DNA from: Leptobrachium leishanense
Taxonomy: Eukaryota > Chordata > Amphibia > Anura > Megophryidae
DNA length: 64,000 bases
NCBI GenBank assembly: GCA_009667805.1
Contig: CM019067.1
Location: forward strand, 158,429,049 to 158,493,048
Direction: 5' to 3'
Shown here: positions 12,367 through 22,725 of the stretch, one piece after another
How positions within the stretch are numbered: position 1 is the first letter of the stretch
Layout of the letters: each line of letters begins with the position of its first letter
The notes under the pieces: generated by a model
The model's input: the letters and a program-made list of their open reading frames with translations, nothing else
What the model was told of the DNA's origin: nothing
Database searches by the model: none
Program-made: the position numbers and the translations under genes

Positions 12367-13419
12367 CCCTTTCGCTGCTGAGGCATTTCCCGCCTCTGTG
12401 CTGAGGACATTTTTACCGGTTTTGCTCATCATGTTTAAACGTGTTTTGAAGGCTTTTTTTAGTATATGACCCAGACATATTATATATCGTTCTTTCCGTC
12501 AGACTCGGCAGATTCATAATATGTCATTATTATATGTATACGTCATGACCTGTCTGTATATTATAACAAAAAATGCAATAAAATATGAATTTTCAATAAT
12601 TTACAACGTGTAAAGTGTTTTTTTTTCACATTTTAACATGCGAGCAATTGCGGTTATATTTGGTATGGGGTGCGCTTGTTAAAAAAATTAGAAATGGGGT
12701 CTCGTTACATTTTATTTCGGGGAAAATTACGCGATTTTTAACAAACACACCGCATACAAAAATTATTAGTGCAGCATCATTGTTCACATTATAATTGAAA
12801 TGGGAACAATATTGCTGCATTAACAAACCAAAAAAAAGAAAAAAAACTTGTTTATTTTTTTTTTATAATTCTTTTTTAAAATATTTTTTTATTTTAATTT
12901 TTGACTTTTTTTTAAAAACTTTTTTCATAGTCATGTTTGGTATCGTTGGAACGGCCATGCTCTGGCCGATCCAACAGTACCAAACTTTAACCCCTAGGTG
13001 CCACGGATTTTCAGCGCCGATTCGTGATCCGTCTCCCCAGGGGTTAATGACAGCCACCGTTTGGAAGGGCAGGCTTTGCCCTTCCAAGCGGTGCCTGTAT
13101 AAACTCCCTGCTCCCCGGCGATTGGGAGGGAGAGAGGTCCGAAGGACCTTCCCCCCTCCCTTTCAGGCGCCTCCTCTGCATACGTGGGGGGGGCGCCTGA
13201 AATAGATGTCATTGCGCCACCGCGATGACATCTATTGTGCCTGCGGCGGTCCCGGATTGACGGGCTGACATCCAAGATGTCAGCCCGCACCGGGGGCACA
13301 GCGATCGGCCGGAATCCAGCCGATCGCAGGCTGCTTCGGGAGGACGCGCTCAGCGCTTCTTCCGCAGCCAACCCTTCCTGCGGCAGGACACGCTGAGCAC
13401 GTCCTCTGCAGCGAAGTGG
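12367..13419. mobile_element. piggyBac-like non-autonomous element
   Basis: The sequence interrupts a satellite monomer exactly and is flanked by TTAA at 12363-12366 and 13420-13423, the piggyBac target. The ends are inverted matches (CCCTTTCGCTGCTGAGG on the left, CCACTTCGCTGCAGAGG on the right as complement). The left half is AT-rich with long T and A runs; the right third (about 13000-13420) is GC-rich. No transposase domain is visible, so the 136-aa and 125-aa frames are probably not genes. A related right end occurs at 31090-31165. Confidence 0.85.
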
Positions 13420-13423
13420 TTAA

Positions 13424-13578
13424 AGGCACAAAATCTGGGTGCACTGACGCCCATTAACAGATAAAAAAAAACACTTTTCAATATAGGACCGCATGGTCCA
13501 CCCCTGCACTCTTCCACAATACCACAGAGGGGTTACTGTATGATAGTACTTGCATGCCTGGCACTAAAGGCACAATAT
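13424..13578 (+). repeat. Satellite unit between two insertions
   Basis: This is the continuation of the ~139-bp array after the piggyBac-like insertion. It runs from AAAGGCACAAAATCTGGG to CACAATAT, where the LINE 3' end is inserted. Confidence 0.85.
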
Positions 13579-14000
13579 CCCTAAGGTCAAACAGTGACCT
13601 GCGCCTAGCTTCTCCCCGCATCACGTCTTCCCATGATAGACTGCAGGATTTCTCATGCGCAGCCCCCACTCTCTGGAACGCTCTCCCTCATACTGTCAGA
13701 CTTTCCCCTAACTTCTCTTCCTTCAAACGCTCCCTGAAAACATTCCTATTTAGGGAAGCCTACCACCCAACTCACTGACGCAACCATCAATCACTCTCAC
13801 CTTACAGTCCTCTCCTCCTGTTTCCAACCCCAACCCTCCCAGATTGTGAGTTCCTACGGGAATAGGGCCCTCATCTCCTCCTGTACTGTTTGTCAAATGT
13901 TGTTCAATGTATTGTAACCCTGTCTATACTGTGCTTATTGTACAGCGCTGCGGAATATGCTGGCACTTTATAAATAAAGAATAATAATAATAATAATAAT
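13579..14000 (+). mobile_element. L2/Rex1-type LINE 3' end with AAT tail
   Basis: It carries the last codons of a LINE ORF2, including APTLWNALPHTVR and FKRSLKTFLFREA, the usual C-terminal motif of L2/CR1/Rex1 polymerases. A 3' UTR follows with CAGATTGTGAGTTCC and GCGCTGCGGAATATGCTGGC, and it ends in an (AAT)n tail. The insertion splits a satellite monomer cleanly: CACAATAT before and CTGGGTGCACTG after. Two more copies lie at 49771-50187 and 57420-57917, both on the minus strand. This copy and the 49771 copy start at nearly the same LINE position. The clade is inferred. Confidence 0.85.
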
Positions 14001-14656
14001 CTGGGTGCACTGCCATTGACGCCTGTATGAGATTCATATCCTCAGAGGGGTTACGGTGTGACGGCACTGTTGCCGACGCTAAAAGCCCAATTTTAAAGCA
14101 CCTATTGTTACTTTCATCCGAAGCCTGCATAAGTTTCACAATAATTTAGCCCAAAAAAAACACTACATTTTTTCTGCGCGTCCTAAAATGTCTTTTCATA
14201 CAGTCTGCCGCCTCAAGCAGTTGTTTATGGATAGATTAAAGGAAAAGCATTTACCGTCATATGAAACGTCATTTATTTGTTTTTAAGTGTTTCTATACAT
14301 CCTAGAAATCCGCCACTTCACGGGCAGGTTATGGGGACCTCCTAGGCACGATATTTGAAGGAATTTTTCGTTTTTATTTTTAACCCTTATTTCATGGAAA
14401 ACTCACTGTCCCTTTAAAAACGTTTTTTTTTTAAAATTTTGTCCTTGTTTCCTGTCCCCCAGGGCACTACCCGGACCCCCATACACCTTTTATGGCAAAT
14501 ATGTAGCATATATGCCCTCTTGAAGGGCACTCTAAAAAACCGAATTTTCAGCCCCATTGACTTGCATGGGGGTTCGGGTTCGGGTTCGGTCCCGAACAAA
14601 TGGGAAGTTCGGGTTCGGGCTCGAACCGAACTCGGGGAGTGTTCGGCTCATCCCTA
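14001..14656 (+). other. 3' region of the 12.6-kb hAT element
   Basis: This is the unique sequence after the satellite, from CTGGGTGCACTGCC to the right inverted end. It contains CCTATTGTTACTTTCATCC and a final zone dense in GGTTCGGGTTCG. The stretch up to about 14480 is shared with 23225-23661, where the second family copy is cut by a retroelement. No gene is visible. Confidence 0.8.
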
Positions 14657-14664
14657 CATAGCAC

Positions 14665-15950
14665 CACCATTAAGATGTATATGCACATATTGATCTCATT
14701 TGTCTGTAAGCTGTTTGACTATCCCCAGCTGAGCAATTTATATGTATGACACAGATACAATAATGATTTCAACACGTGTCCCATATAAATGCCAATAGAC
14801 ACCCCCATCAGGATAATCAATGATGAGACAAGTGCAAGGAATCGTTTAGCCATGCACACCCACATAGGTTCTGCTATTATTGCATAGAATAAAAGAAGAT
14901 CTTTATTGGGATTAATTGGTATATGCAGCCATAGATTTAAACTGTGCCTATGATCTTACAGTGACACATTACAGACACATGTTATTCATACAAAGAAATT
15001 TTATTAAAGAGGTTGACCTATCTTTTATTGCTTATAGGATGTAAAAGGTAAAAAAGGATTAGGTCACACATGTCAATTTGGCATAGAAATAGAATCACAT
15101 GCAAAAAAGTATGCTGGCAACAATTCGGAATCGGCAGCATTAGTACCGATGCTAGGAAATGTCACCAGTCAGGTTTATGAGAGTATGGCTGGATGGATTA
15201 CGGGCATTACAACCATCTCACTGATTGCACTCTTATTTTTCAGATGGGGCACACAATATTCTGTAACTACTTGTGTCCCAGGAGCACAATAATATAATAA
15301 TATATAATATAACCATATAAATCATATATGAAAACCTGCTTTGTTCTTATAGGCAATATATCACGAGGGTGAGCAAAAACAGCGTGCTATGCATATGCAA
15401 AAGAAAAAAGGTATACTTATATTTTTTGAAGTGGTTCACTCCGCTGGTATAAGTATCTTGGACTTCTACATTCACTCCTTCTATGCTGGAGTAGTTGGTA
15501 ATCTGGGTTTCATATGATAGTATTTATTTAGATTTAGATATATTAATTTAAAAAGCATATAAAAGACTTAAAATTATATCATTGGTGCCCATGGGCCAAT
15601 TCACCCGATTGTCTAGAGGAGATACGCGTTTCGCCGGACGCAATGCCGGCTTCCTCAGTCCCAAAATTTATATCACACACAATATGACTGCTTTGTCACT
15701 TCAATGACTATTGAAATAAGTTTGCATAACTTTATACTTCGTTACTGTACATGTGAAAAATATCACAACAGTTATCAATAGTAAAACATTTCCTTTGAGG
15801 AAAATACGTTTGTTGCATACAACAAACACTTGTCATTTTCATTTGCGGAATACAGTGGGACTTAATCATATGCATTTCCATGAGTTTGGAGACGTGATAT
15901 GTGTGTATTAAGATTATATTGAGTGGGAAGAGTAGACCTCCATGACGTGG
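14665..15950. other. Non-coding interval, no gene seen
   Basis: AT-rich sequence with no supported coding region. The only notable point is ACGCGTTTCGCCGG at 15624-15637, followed by GCCGGCTTCCTCAG. This resembles the loop motif of the foldback at 1723-1886. Confidence 0.5.
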
Positions 15951-15959
15951 ATGATGTGT

Positions 15960-17880
15960 GTCATGGACCTGGTCTTAATGTGTCATCCCTAGCTGTTTGT
16001 CCAGCTGGACGGCCTCATCACTGTGCTGGCTAATGGACTGCTCCGGGAGCTCCAGCAGGGTTAGATTCTCGGAGTCTTCCTGGCATACTTTCAGCATGTT
16101 CACGTGAAATCGCCGCGGGAGTCTTTCATCAGAACATTTGGCTACCAGGTAAGTAGTGTCACAGAGCTGCTCCACTACCCAAAATGGTCCCTGCCAAGCG
16201 GCCTGTAACTTATTCTACTCAGAGGGTTTTAGTGCCAGGACTTTCTGCGCTACTTCCAGAGTACGGTCCCGGGTGGTACTATCGTACCCCCATTTTTGCT
16301 GCCCCTGTGCTTTCTGAATGTGCTCCAGTACTGCATCGGTGAACTACATCAGCCAGTCCCTAAAGGCTAGAATGTAGGCCACTACCGAGGGTTCTTCAGT
16401 ACCCGCTAATCCCTCCAACTGTTCCCTAACAAAATCTAGTGACCTCACCTTTCTTCCAAATAATAATTTGAATGGGGAAAACCCTGTAGACTACTGCGGG
16501 ACCTCACGGTAAGCGAACAGGAGGTGCGGCAGGTTCTTCTCCTATTCCCGGTGCGAGGATGCAAACGTCCGAAGCAGTTGCTTATATGTTCCGTTGAATC
16601 GCTCACACAAACCATCTGGGGTGGTATGGAGAACTGTACAGGGGCTTAATCCCGCACAGTTTCCATAGCTGCCGAGTGAGCTTGGCAGTGAACTGAGTTC
16701 CCTGGTCTGAAATAATTTCGTGGGGGAAACCCACTCTGGCAAATATCTGCAGCAGGGCATCTGCCACCGCCTCTGCATGGATATTTGTCAGGGGAATCAC
16801 CTCTGGGAACCGAGTGGCATACAGGTTTATTCAGAGAGCATGAAAAGCAGGAGAATGACTGGAGAATGACTGGAGAATGAAAAATTCTAGGTCAATATAG
16901 CCAAACCAGAAAAATTCTCCCTTTCATCTCACTTTCCAAATCGGCTATTTTGACCTAGAATTTTTCATTCTCCAGTCATTCTCCTGCTTTTCACGCTCTC
17001 TGAATAACCCTGATAGTCCCCCATGGTAAGGATGTATTTCTTTCCAGAAGCACTAGGTCGGGGCAAGGGTCCTACCAGGTCATCTACAACACAGTTGAAG
17101 GGCTCCGCAATGATTAGGAGGGGGTACAAGAACGCCTTTGACCAATCACCTTTCTTGCCTACTTGATAATGGGTATTGCAGGTGTGACAGTAGTACCGAA
17201 TGTCACCCAGCACTCCAGGCCAGAAGAACATCTGGGTGACCCTGTGGAGGGTCTTGGTCACCCCAAGGTGTCCTGCTAAGGCAATGTCGTGGCCCAGGTG
17301 GAGTAGATCCTGGCAATATTCAATATTTCTGGGGTCCTACCAGCTACATTGGGGTAAGGGGTTTGAGCCGCTCTCTTCTGTCACCCAATAAAGGAACCCC
17401 CGCTCCCACTCTAGGTGATCTTCCCCTAGTCCCCTAGGGTTGGCTATGGCTTTCTCCTTATAAATGGCTAGGGTAGGGATGGCCAACATGTCTCAGACAA
17501 AATTGTTGGGGGAATCCCAGGAGAGAGGAGGGGAAGGGGGTCAGGGATGGGGCATTAGTGCGTTACCTGGGTCCCATCATCAAGTGCCTCGTCTGCCTGG
17601 CGGGCTTGTTGACAGGTGGTAACCAGGTAGATCACCAAGGCTGTTGTGAGTACAACTGGAGAGGCTAAGTGACCTAGGTCATTTCCAAGGAGGATGTCTG
17701 TGGGCAAATTCTGCAACACTCATACTTCCTTGCTGCGGGCGGTCACACCCTAATCAAGTGCACACGGGCAGTGGGAATTCTAATGACCTTCCTGCCCGCC
17801 AACCGTACTACTACCAGTCGTTTCGTTGGAGCTGCTGGGGGAACCATACGGGGCTGGATCAAGGTGATCGTGGCCCAGCT
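15960..17880 (-). pseudogene. Ty3/Gypsy protease-integrase relic
   Basis: Read on the minus strand from 17880, the first part (about 17570-17880) has a protease-like C-terminal motif (LPTDILLGNDLGHL). After about 100 bp comes a H2C2 zinc-binding domain (about 17160-17300; GHLGVTKTLHR, then CHTC) and the integrase core (IISDQGTQFTAKLTRQLWK near 16690, then ERFNGTYKQLL). A FAYREVPQ / STGFSPFKLLFGR region near 16500 and a short post-integrase domain ending RRFHVNMLK (about 16090) follow. Several stops and frame changes break it. No reverse transcriptase or RNase H lies between protease and integrase, which in ordinary Gypsy elements would separate them by about 2 kb. A MITE interrupts the integrase at 16822-17013. 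No LTRs were found. Confidence 0.8.
16822..17013. mobile_element. Tc1/mariner-type MITE inside the Gypsy integrase
   Basis: Inverted ends of the form CAGG(G)TTATTCAGAGAGC, with arms of about 70 bp and TA duplicated at 16820-16821 and 17014-17015. Removing it restores an uninterrupted integrase reading of GDYAT across the TA, so the insertion point is exact. The end sequence is shared with the elements at 54433-55319 and 28923-29347. Confidence 0.85.
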
Positions 17881-17888
17881 GTCCTGAA

Positions 17889-18480
17889 TAGGGATGAGCA
17901 TTTGTTTTGGATCTGTTCGGAGTTCGAATCGAACATCGGCTGTTCGAAAGTTCGCGAACTTCGAACTTTTTGGGCCGTTCGCCAAAAGTTCGAAAAAAAA
18001 ATATTTGAGAAAAGTATAAAAAATGCTTAAAAAATCTAGAAATAAAGAGACTCTTTACTGCAGAATATTATAAGCAACGGTTTATTAGATATTGAATTAA
18101 AATGGGAATATTTTTAACATTGAAGCCTATGGGATAAAACATTCTTGTTACTAAAACATCAGGCAGACACGGCCCTCTAATCAGGCACTGTAGAGGGCAG
18201 CCTACCAGGGCCTCCCAAGGATCCCCTTGAGGAGCATGTGGCCGCCGGATGACAGAGCTGCGAATGTGCGGGCTAGCCGCCCGGTTGCATGTGGCAGAGA
18301 CAGGCAGCGCAGGGAGGGAGCCACTGCACCTGTGGCCACGGCAGACCCCCCCACAACCAGGATCCAGGGAGCCCCCACTGACTACCAGGCTAAGGTAAGG
18401 CGACACATTTCTAAAAAAAATAAAATCCGAGGACATTTTTAAATGTCCCTGGGAACATAAAATAAACCTTTTTTTTCTTT
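17889..18480 (+). mobile_element. hAT-like left end, unpaired
   Basis: It begins TAGGGATGAGCATTTG, sharing the TAGGGATGAGC end of the 12.6-kb element, and continues with GTTCGAATCGAACATCGGC and more GTTCG words. It cuts the Gypsy relic at 17888. A motif with AATGGGAATATTTTTAACATTGAAGCC follows (about 18030-18130) and recurs near 31690, 32410 and 55000. No matching right end was found, so the end at 18480 is arbitrary. Confidence 0.5.
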
Positions 18481-18537
18481 CTCTACCTGGCTGAATGTAT
18501 TTAATTATATATATTAGATACATTCAGCCAGGTAGAG
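18481..18537. repeat. Palindrome with 20-bp perfect arms
   Basis: CTCTACCTGGCTGAATGTAT (18481-18500) is the exact reverse complement of 18518-18537, with a 17-bp AT-rich loop. Confidence 0.85.
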
Positions 18538-18675
18538 GGGGGTGGCATGTGGGCTGCGCGGGGTCTCAGGCAGTGGTTTGTTTTTTTTGTGTGTATATTT
18601 TTAGCAAATTTATAGGGGAAGGTAAGGGCAGGTATGATATATATATCCAGACTTTTATTACACACACATTTTGGC

Positions 18676-18813
18676 AACTAATTGCCCCCCCATTTGGCTG
18701 ATCCCTCCAGAAAAAATGTTGAACCCAGCAGAGAATAATATATATATTCTCTGCTCTGTCAGGTTCAACATTTCTTCTGGAGGGATCAGCCAAATGGGGG
18801 GGCGTAGTTAGTT
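18676..18813. repeat. Foldback with CR1-derived arms
   Basis: The arms (about 18676-18738 and 18745-18813) are near-perfect inverted copies around a TATATATA centre. They contain GGAGGGATCAGCCAAATG, which also occurs inside the CR1 LINE near 58883-58900 directly after the polymerase FADDTK motif. The foldback therefore appears to have captured a CR1 polymerase segment. TG/TA-rich sequence follows to 18950. Confidence 0.75.
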
Positions 18814-19445
18814 GAGATTGTCCACATGTCACCCCCCCATGTGCGTATGTGTATATATGGTCTGAGGTCTGTGGGTGTATATATATATCTGCGTGTTGAT
18901 ATATATGTATATATAGGTCTGCGTGTTGATATGTACGTATATGTCTGTGTGTGGTATCCAGGGCCAGTGCAAGCATTTTTGTTTACTCAGGCGAAGTTGC
19001 ATTTTGGTTCCCCCCTCCACCCAATCTGTGCCATACCAATCGGGAGTGTTTGGTGTCCTCACGCATTGCCAATCTGTGCTGTGCCTGGTGCCCCTCCTGT
19101 GCCACAGGGCCAATCTACAGAGTGTGTGGTCCCCTCCTTTGGCAATGTGGCATAGAAGGGGCACCAGGCACTGCACAAATTTGCAATGTGGCCTGGTGGT
19201 GCCCCCGGTCTTGCTGCGCCAATATACCCACATATTTCAAACTGCCTGCCACTCCCAGTGTTTCCCTGTGATCCTGCTACCTACCACTCTCACTCTGTTG
19301 CTGTGGTCCACTGTCCGACTTCAGGTCTCCAGAAGCAGACTGGCAGCAGGGTCCTTGTCCTCTAATTCAATTCACTCCCCCTTAATTCATTTTTCCCCTT
19401 TAATTACTTTCACCCCCTCTCCCCGTAAATTCATTTCATATAGCG

Positions 19446-19890
19446 TATGACAGAGCTCCACAGCAATAAAGCTCACAGTAATGTGCGCTGTGTATGAGAG
19501 TATGACAGAGCTCCACAGCAATAAAACTCACAGTAATGTGCGCTGTGTATGAGCATATCACAGAGCGCCACAGCAATAAACCTCACAGTAATGTTCAGTT
19601 TGTGTGTATGAAAGTATCTCTGAGCTCCATAGCAATAAAACTCACACTCATACACATTGCCCATTACTGTATCACAGAGCTCCACAGCAATAAAACTCAC
19701 ACTCATACACACTGCCCATTACTGTATCACAGAGCTCCACAGCAATAAAACTCACAGCAATGTGTGTTGTGTATGAGCGTATCACAGAGCTCCACAACAA
19801 TAGAACTCACAGTAATGTGCAGGGTGTATGACCCTATCACAGAGCTCCACAGCAATAAACCTCACAGTAATGTACCAATATCAGTTTACT
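19446..19890 (+). repeat. ~55-60-bp tandem array
   Basis: About eight units contain CACAGAGCTCCACAGCAATA, then AACTCACAGTAATGTG, then GTGTATGAG. Three related units occur at 48420-48560. The short frames over this array are periodic shadows. Confidence 0.9.
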
Positions 19891-19948
19891 CAAACCCCCC
19901 AGCAGAACATTACACACACACACACACACACACAAACACACACCCAGC

Positions 19949-21099
19949 CAGGGGCGGATCCAGGGGGGGCAACAGGGCAATTGCCCCCCCCAGCAGTGCA
20001 GATGCAAGGCTGACCTCCAGAACTCAAATCGCAATGTGTGCAGTGAATGCAGACATGGTGATTTGCAGAGGCACACACTGCGCAGAAGCACTGAGGATTG
20101 CCCCTCCCAGTCATGTGTCAGGGGCGTGGTGATCCTTTTCCCAATGACCATGTGGCTGAGCCTGTCTCCTTCCATGCCTGCCTGACAGTCACAGGAAAGG
20201 GCTGGATCTGAGGCTGCACTGAGCAACAGGATCAGAGGAGAGGGGCTGGAGCCTCCATGCAGGGACACCAGGGAGATAAGTAATGGGTCCCCGAGAGTTT
20301 GATCCTTCCTCCAGGGTGTATAAGAAAGCTAGAGCTGCACAGTAATAAACCTCTCAGATATGAGTCTGTAAACTGCTCCTAGATTGTAAGCTCCTGGGTG
20401 TCCTCTGCTCCTCTAGATTGTAAATTCCTGGGTGTCCTCTGCTCCTCCAGATTGTAAAATCCTGGGTGTCCTCTGCTCCTCCAGATTGTAAGCTTCTGGG
20501 TGTCCTCTGCTCCTCCAGATTGTAAGCTTCTGGGTGTCCTCTGCTCCTCTAGATTGTAAACTCCTGCGTGCTCTCTGCTAGTCTAGATTGTAAACTCCTG
20601 GGTGTCCTCTGCTCCTCTAGATTGTAAACTCATGTGTGCCCTCTGCTCCTCTAGATTGTAAACTCCTGGATGCCCTCTGCTCCTCTAGATTGTAAGCTCC
20701 TGTGAGCCGGGCCCTCTGCTCCTCTAGATTGTAAACTCCTGTGAGCCGGGCCCTCTCCTCTAGATTGTAAGCTCCTGGGTGCCCTCTGCTCCTCTAGATT
20801 GTAAGCTCCTGGGTGCCCTCTGCTCCTCTAGATTGTAAGCTCCTGTGAGCCGGGCCCTCTGCTCCTCTAGATTGTAAGCTCCTGTGAGCCGGGCTCTCTC
20901 CTCTAGATTGTAAACTCCTGTGAGCCGGGCCCTCTGCTCCTCTAGATTGTAAACTCCTGTGAGCCGACCCTCTGCTCCTCTAGATTGTAAGCTCCTGTGA
21001 GCCAGGCCCTCTGTAAATTCTCGTGAGTCGGGCTCTCTGCTAAAACACCTTATTTTCTGTCAGTGCCCCTCCCGAGACTAGTCTCTGGATCCGCCCCTG
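19949..21099. mobile_element. Nested 1.15-kb non-autonomous hAT
   Basis: Both ends read inward CAGGGGCGGATCCAG, and the flanks are the identical octamer CACCCAGC (19941-19948 and 21100-21107). It sits inside the ~20-bp minisatellite of the larger hAT and so is younger than it. It has no transposase. The second half is a ~34-39-bp minisatellite. Confidence 0.93.
20385..21020 (+). repeat. ~34-39-bp minisatellite with a LINE-tail-like core
   Basis: About 17 units of the form CTCTAGATTGTAAGCTCCTG followed by TGAGCCGGGCCCTCTGCTC or GGTGCCCTCTGCTC. The core resembles the AGATTGTGAGTTCC...AGGGCCCTC block in the 3' UTR of the LINE copy at 13579-14000. Confidence 0.9.
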
Positions 21100-22160
21100 C
21101 ACCCAGCAGAACATTACACACACCCCAGCAGCAATAACACACACACCCCAGCAGAACATTACACACACACCCCCCCAGCAGAACATTACACACACACCTC
21201 CCTTCAGAACATTACACCCCCTCCAGCAGAACATTACACCCCCAGCAAAACATTACCCCCAGCAGAACATTACACACACACACGCACACACAGAAAAACA
21301 TTACCCCCAGCAAAACATTACACCCCCAAGCAAAACATTATACCACCAGCAAAACATTATACCCCCCAGCAAAACATTATACCCCCGAGCAGAACATTAC
21401 CCCTCCCAGCAAAACATTACACCCCCCCAGCAGAACATCACACCCCCCCAGCAGAACATTACACCCCCCCGGGCAAAACATTATACCCCCGAGCAGAACA
21501 TTACCCTCCCAGCAGAACATTACCCCCTCCAGCAAAACATTATACCCCCAGCAAAACATTATACCCCCAGCAAAACATTACCCCCCAGCAAAACATTACC
21601 CCTCCCAGCAAAACATTACACCCCCCAGCAGAACATTACCCCTCCCAGCGAAACATTACACCGCCCCCAGCAGAACATTACACCCCCCCGAGCAGAACAT
21701 TACACTCCCCCCAGCAGAACATTACACACACACATCCCCTCCCCTCCCTCAGTTTATTCAAACCTTTTAAAAATCTTCTCTCGGCCTCTCTGCCCAGTCC
21801 TCCTTCACACTACAGTGGAAGCACGCAGGCTGACTCTGCTGCAGGGCTGCACCCTAAGCTTTGGGGTTTGTCCTCCAGGCTTTTCTGCTGCTGCGTGCCC
21901 TGGCAATGCGTGTCACGTGAGGGGGACGGTGCCAAATTATGCAGTGTGCCTGCTCATGTATAGAATGTGGGACTGAGGCAGACACACTTCATTGGTTTGG
22001 GAGTGCGCGGCTAGGCCCCTGGTTGATGTCTGAAGGTCATTCATAGTTCCGCTGCCGGTATTTTAAAAACAGAATTTTTCCGCCCCTCACACTGACAGCA
22101 AGCCAGGACAGTATGTGGTCGCCTGTGCCGCCTTACACTAGCGCCGGCCCTGGTGGTATC

Positions 22161-22725
22161 AATGCAACCCTACTCTATACACAGCGCTCCGTGTCCCTAT
22201 AATACATATGATCAGGGGTTACCTTTTTTTTATATTTTTATACTATTCCTATTAAATTAACAGTAATTTTTGATGTATTTTATTCAGTAGAAACTTTTTG
22301 CCTATATAACATGTGCTTTGTGAAAATAAAACGGTTTTGTGTGTACATTTTAATTTAGTTAGTGGATTCCTGTCCAGTGAGAAGCAAACGTAATGCAGTG
22401 TAGACACGCTGCGAGGCGGAGCGGAGTGAAGTTAAGCCCGCAAAATGTTTGCTTTTCTTCACTTCGCTACGCTGTGCGTCAGTGCGTCAGTGTGTCTCAG
22501 CCTTTATTCCCGCATCGCTAGCTTACCAAATCAGTTTGTATACTTGTTATTGACCCTGCTTGTTCTGAGGACCCGATCTGTTGCCGACTTTGCCTACCAT
22601 TTGACTATTCTCTCTGTGTATTCCCTGCCTGTTCTGTTTGCTTCCTGTTGCTACTGGTGTGCGCCGATTCTCACCATATACAGTAGCGCAGTACAAGTGC
22701 CTAAACATTGCTGACCCGGTTTTGT
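22161..22725. other. Interval with no recognised gene
   Basis: Contains an 89-codon frame (22445-22714) rich in Leu, Ser and Val. It has no recognisable domain or conserved motif and I do not call it a gene. Confidence 0.4.

Larger units (their letters stand above)
2071..14656 (+). mobile_element. 12.6-kb hAT DNA transposon with internal satellite arrays
   Basis: The left end is TAGGGATGAGC and the right end is its exact complement GCTCATCCCTA. Both are followed inward by many GTTCG/CGAAC words. The element is flanked by the identical octamer CATAGCAC at 2063-2070 and 14657-14664, the 8-bp target duplication typical of hAT. Its own parts in order are a 5' region, an 81-bp tandem array, a broken BED-finger hAT transposase, a long ~139-bp array and a 3' region. 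A piggyBac-like element and a LINE 3' end were inserted later. Without those two insertions the element would be about 11.1 kb, far longer than the usual 2.5-5 kb for hAT, and the excess is tandem repeat. A partial second copy lies at 22726-23661. Confidence 0.92.
19899..21735 (+). repeat. ~20-bp minisatellite, split by a nested hAT
   Basis: The unit is CCAGCAGAACATTACACCCC with variants such as AGCAAAACATTATACCCCC. It appears at 19899-19948 with a (CA)n stretch and resumes at 21100-21735 after the nested element. It is on the order of 30 units. Confidence 0.9.
18959..22152. mobile_element. 3.2-kb non-autonomous hAT with internal minisatellites
   Basis: The ends are CAGGGCCAGTGCAAG and, as complement, CAGGGCCGGCGCTAGTG. 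Both are flanked by the exact octamer GTGGTATC (18951-18958 and 22153-22160), a hAT-type duplication. There is no transposase. The interior is a ~55-bp tandem array (19446-19890) and a ~20-bp minisatellite (19899-21735), the latter interrupted by another hAT element. The 55-bp family recurs in the 48302-54341 element, which links the two as relatives. Confidence 0.88.

Noticed and set aside
19837..20268. 143-codon minus-strand Cys-rich frame
   Set aside because: It crosses a (CA)n run, a hAT end and unrelated non-coding sequence, which no real gene would be expected to do here.
22445..22714. 89-codon hydrophobic frame as a membrane protein gene
   Set aside because: No domain, no codon evidence and a position next to transposon copies; chance is more likely.
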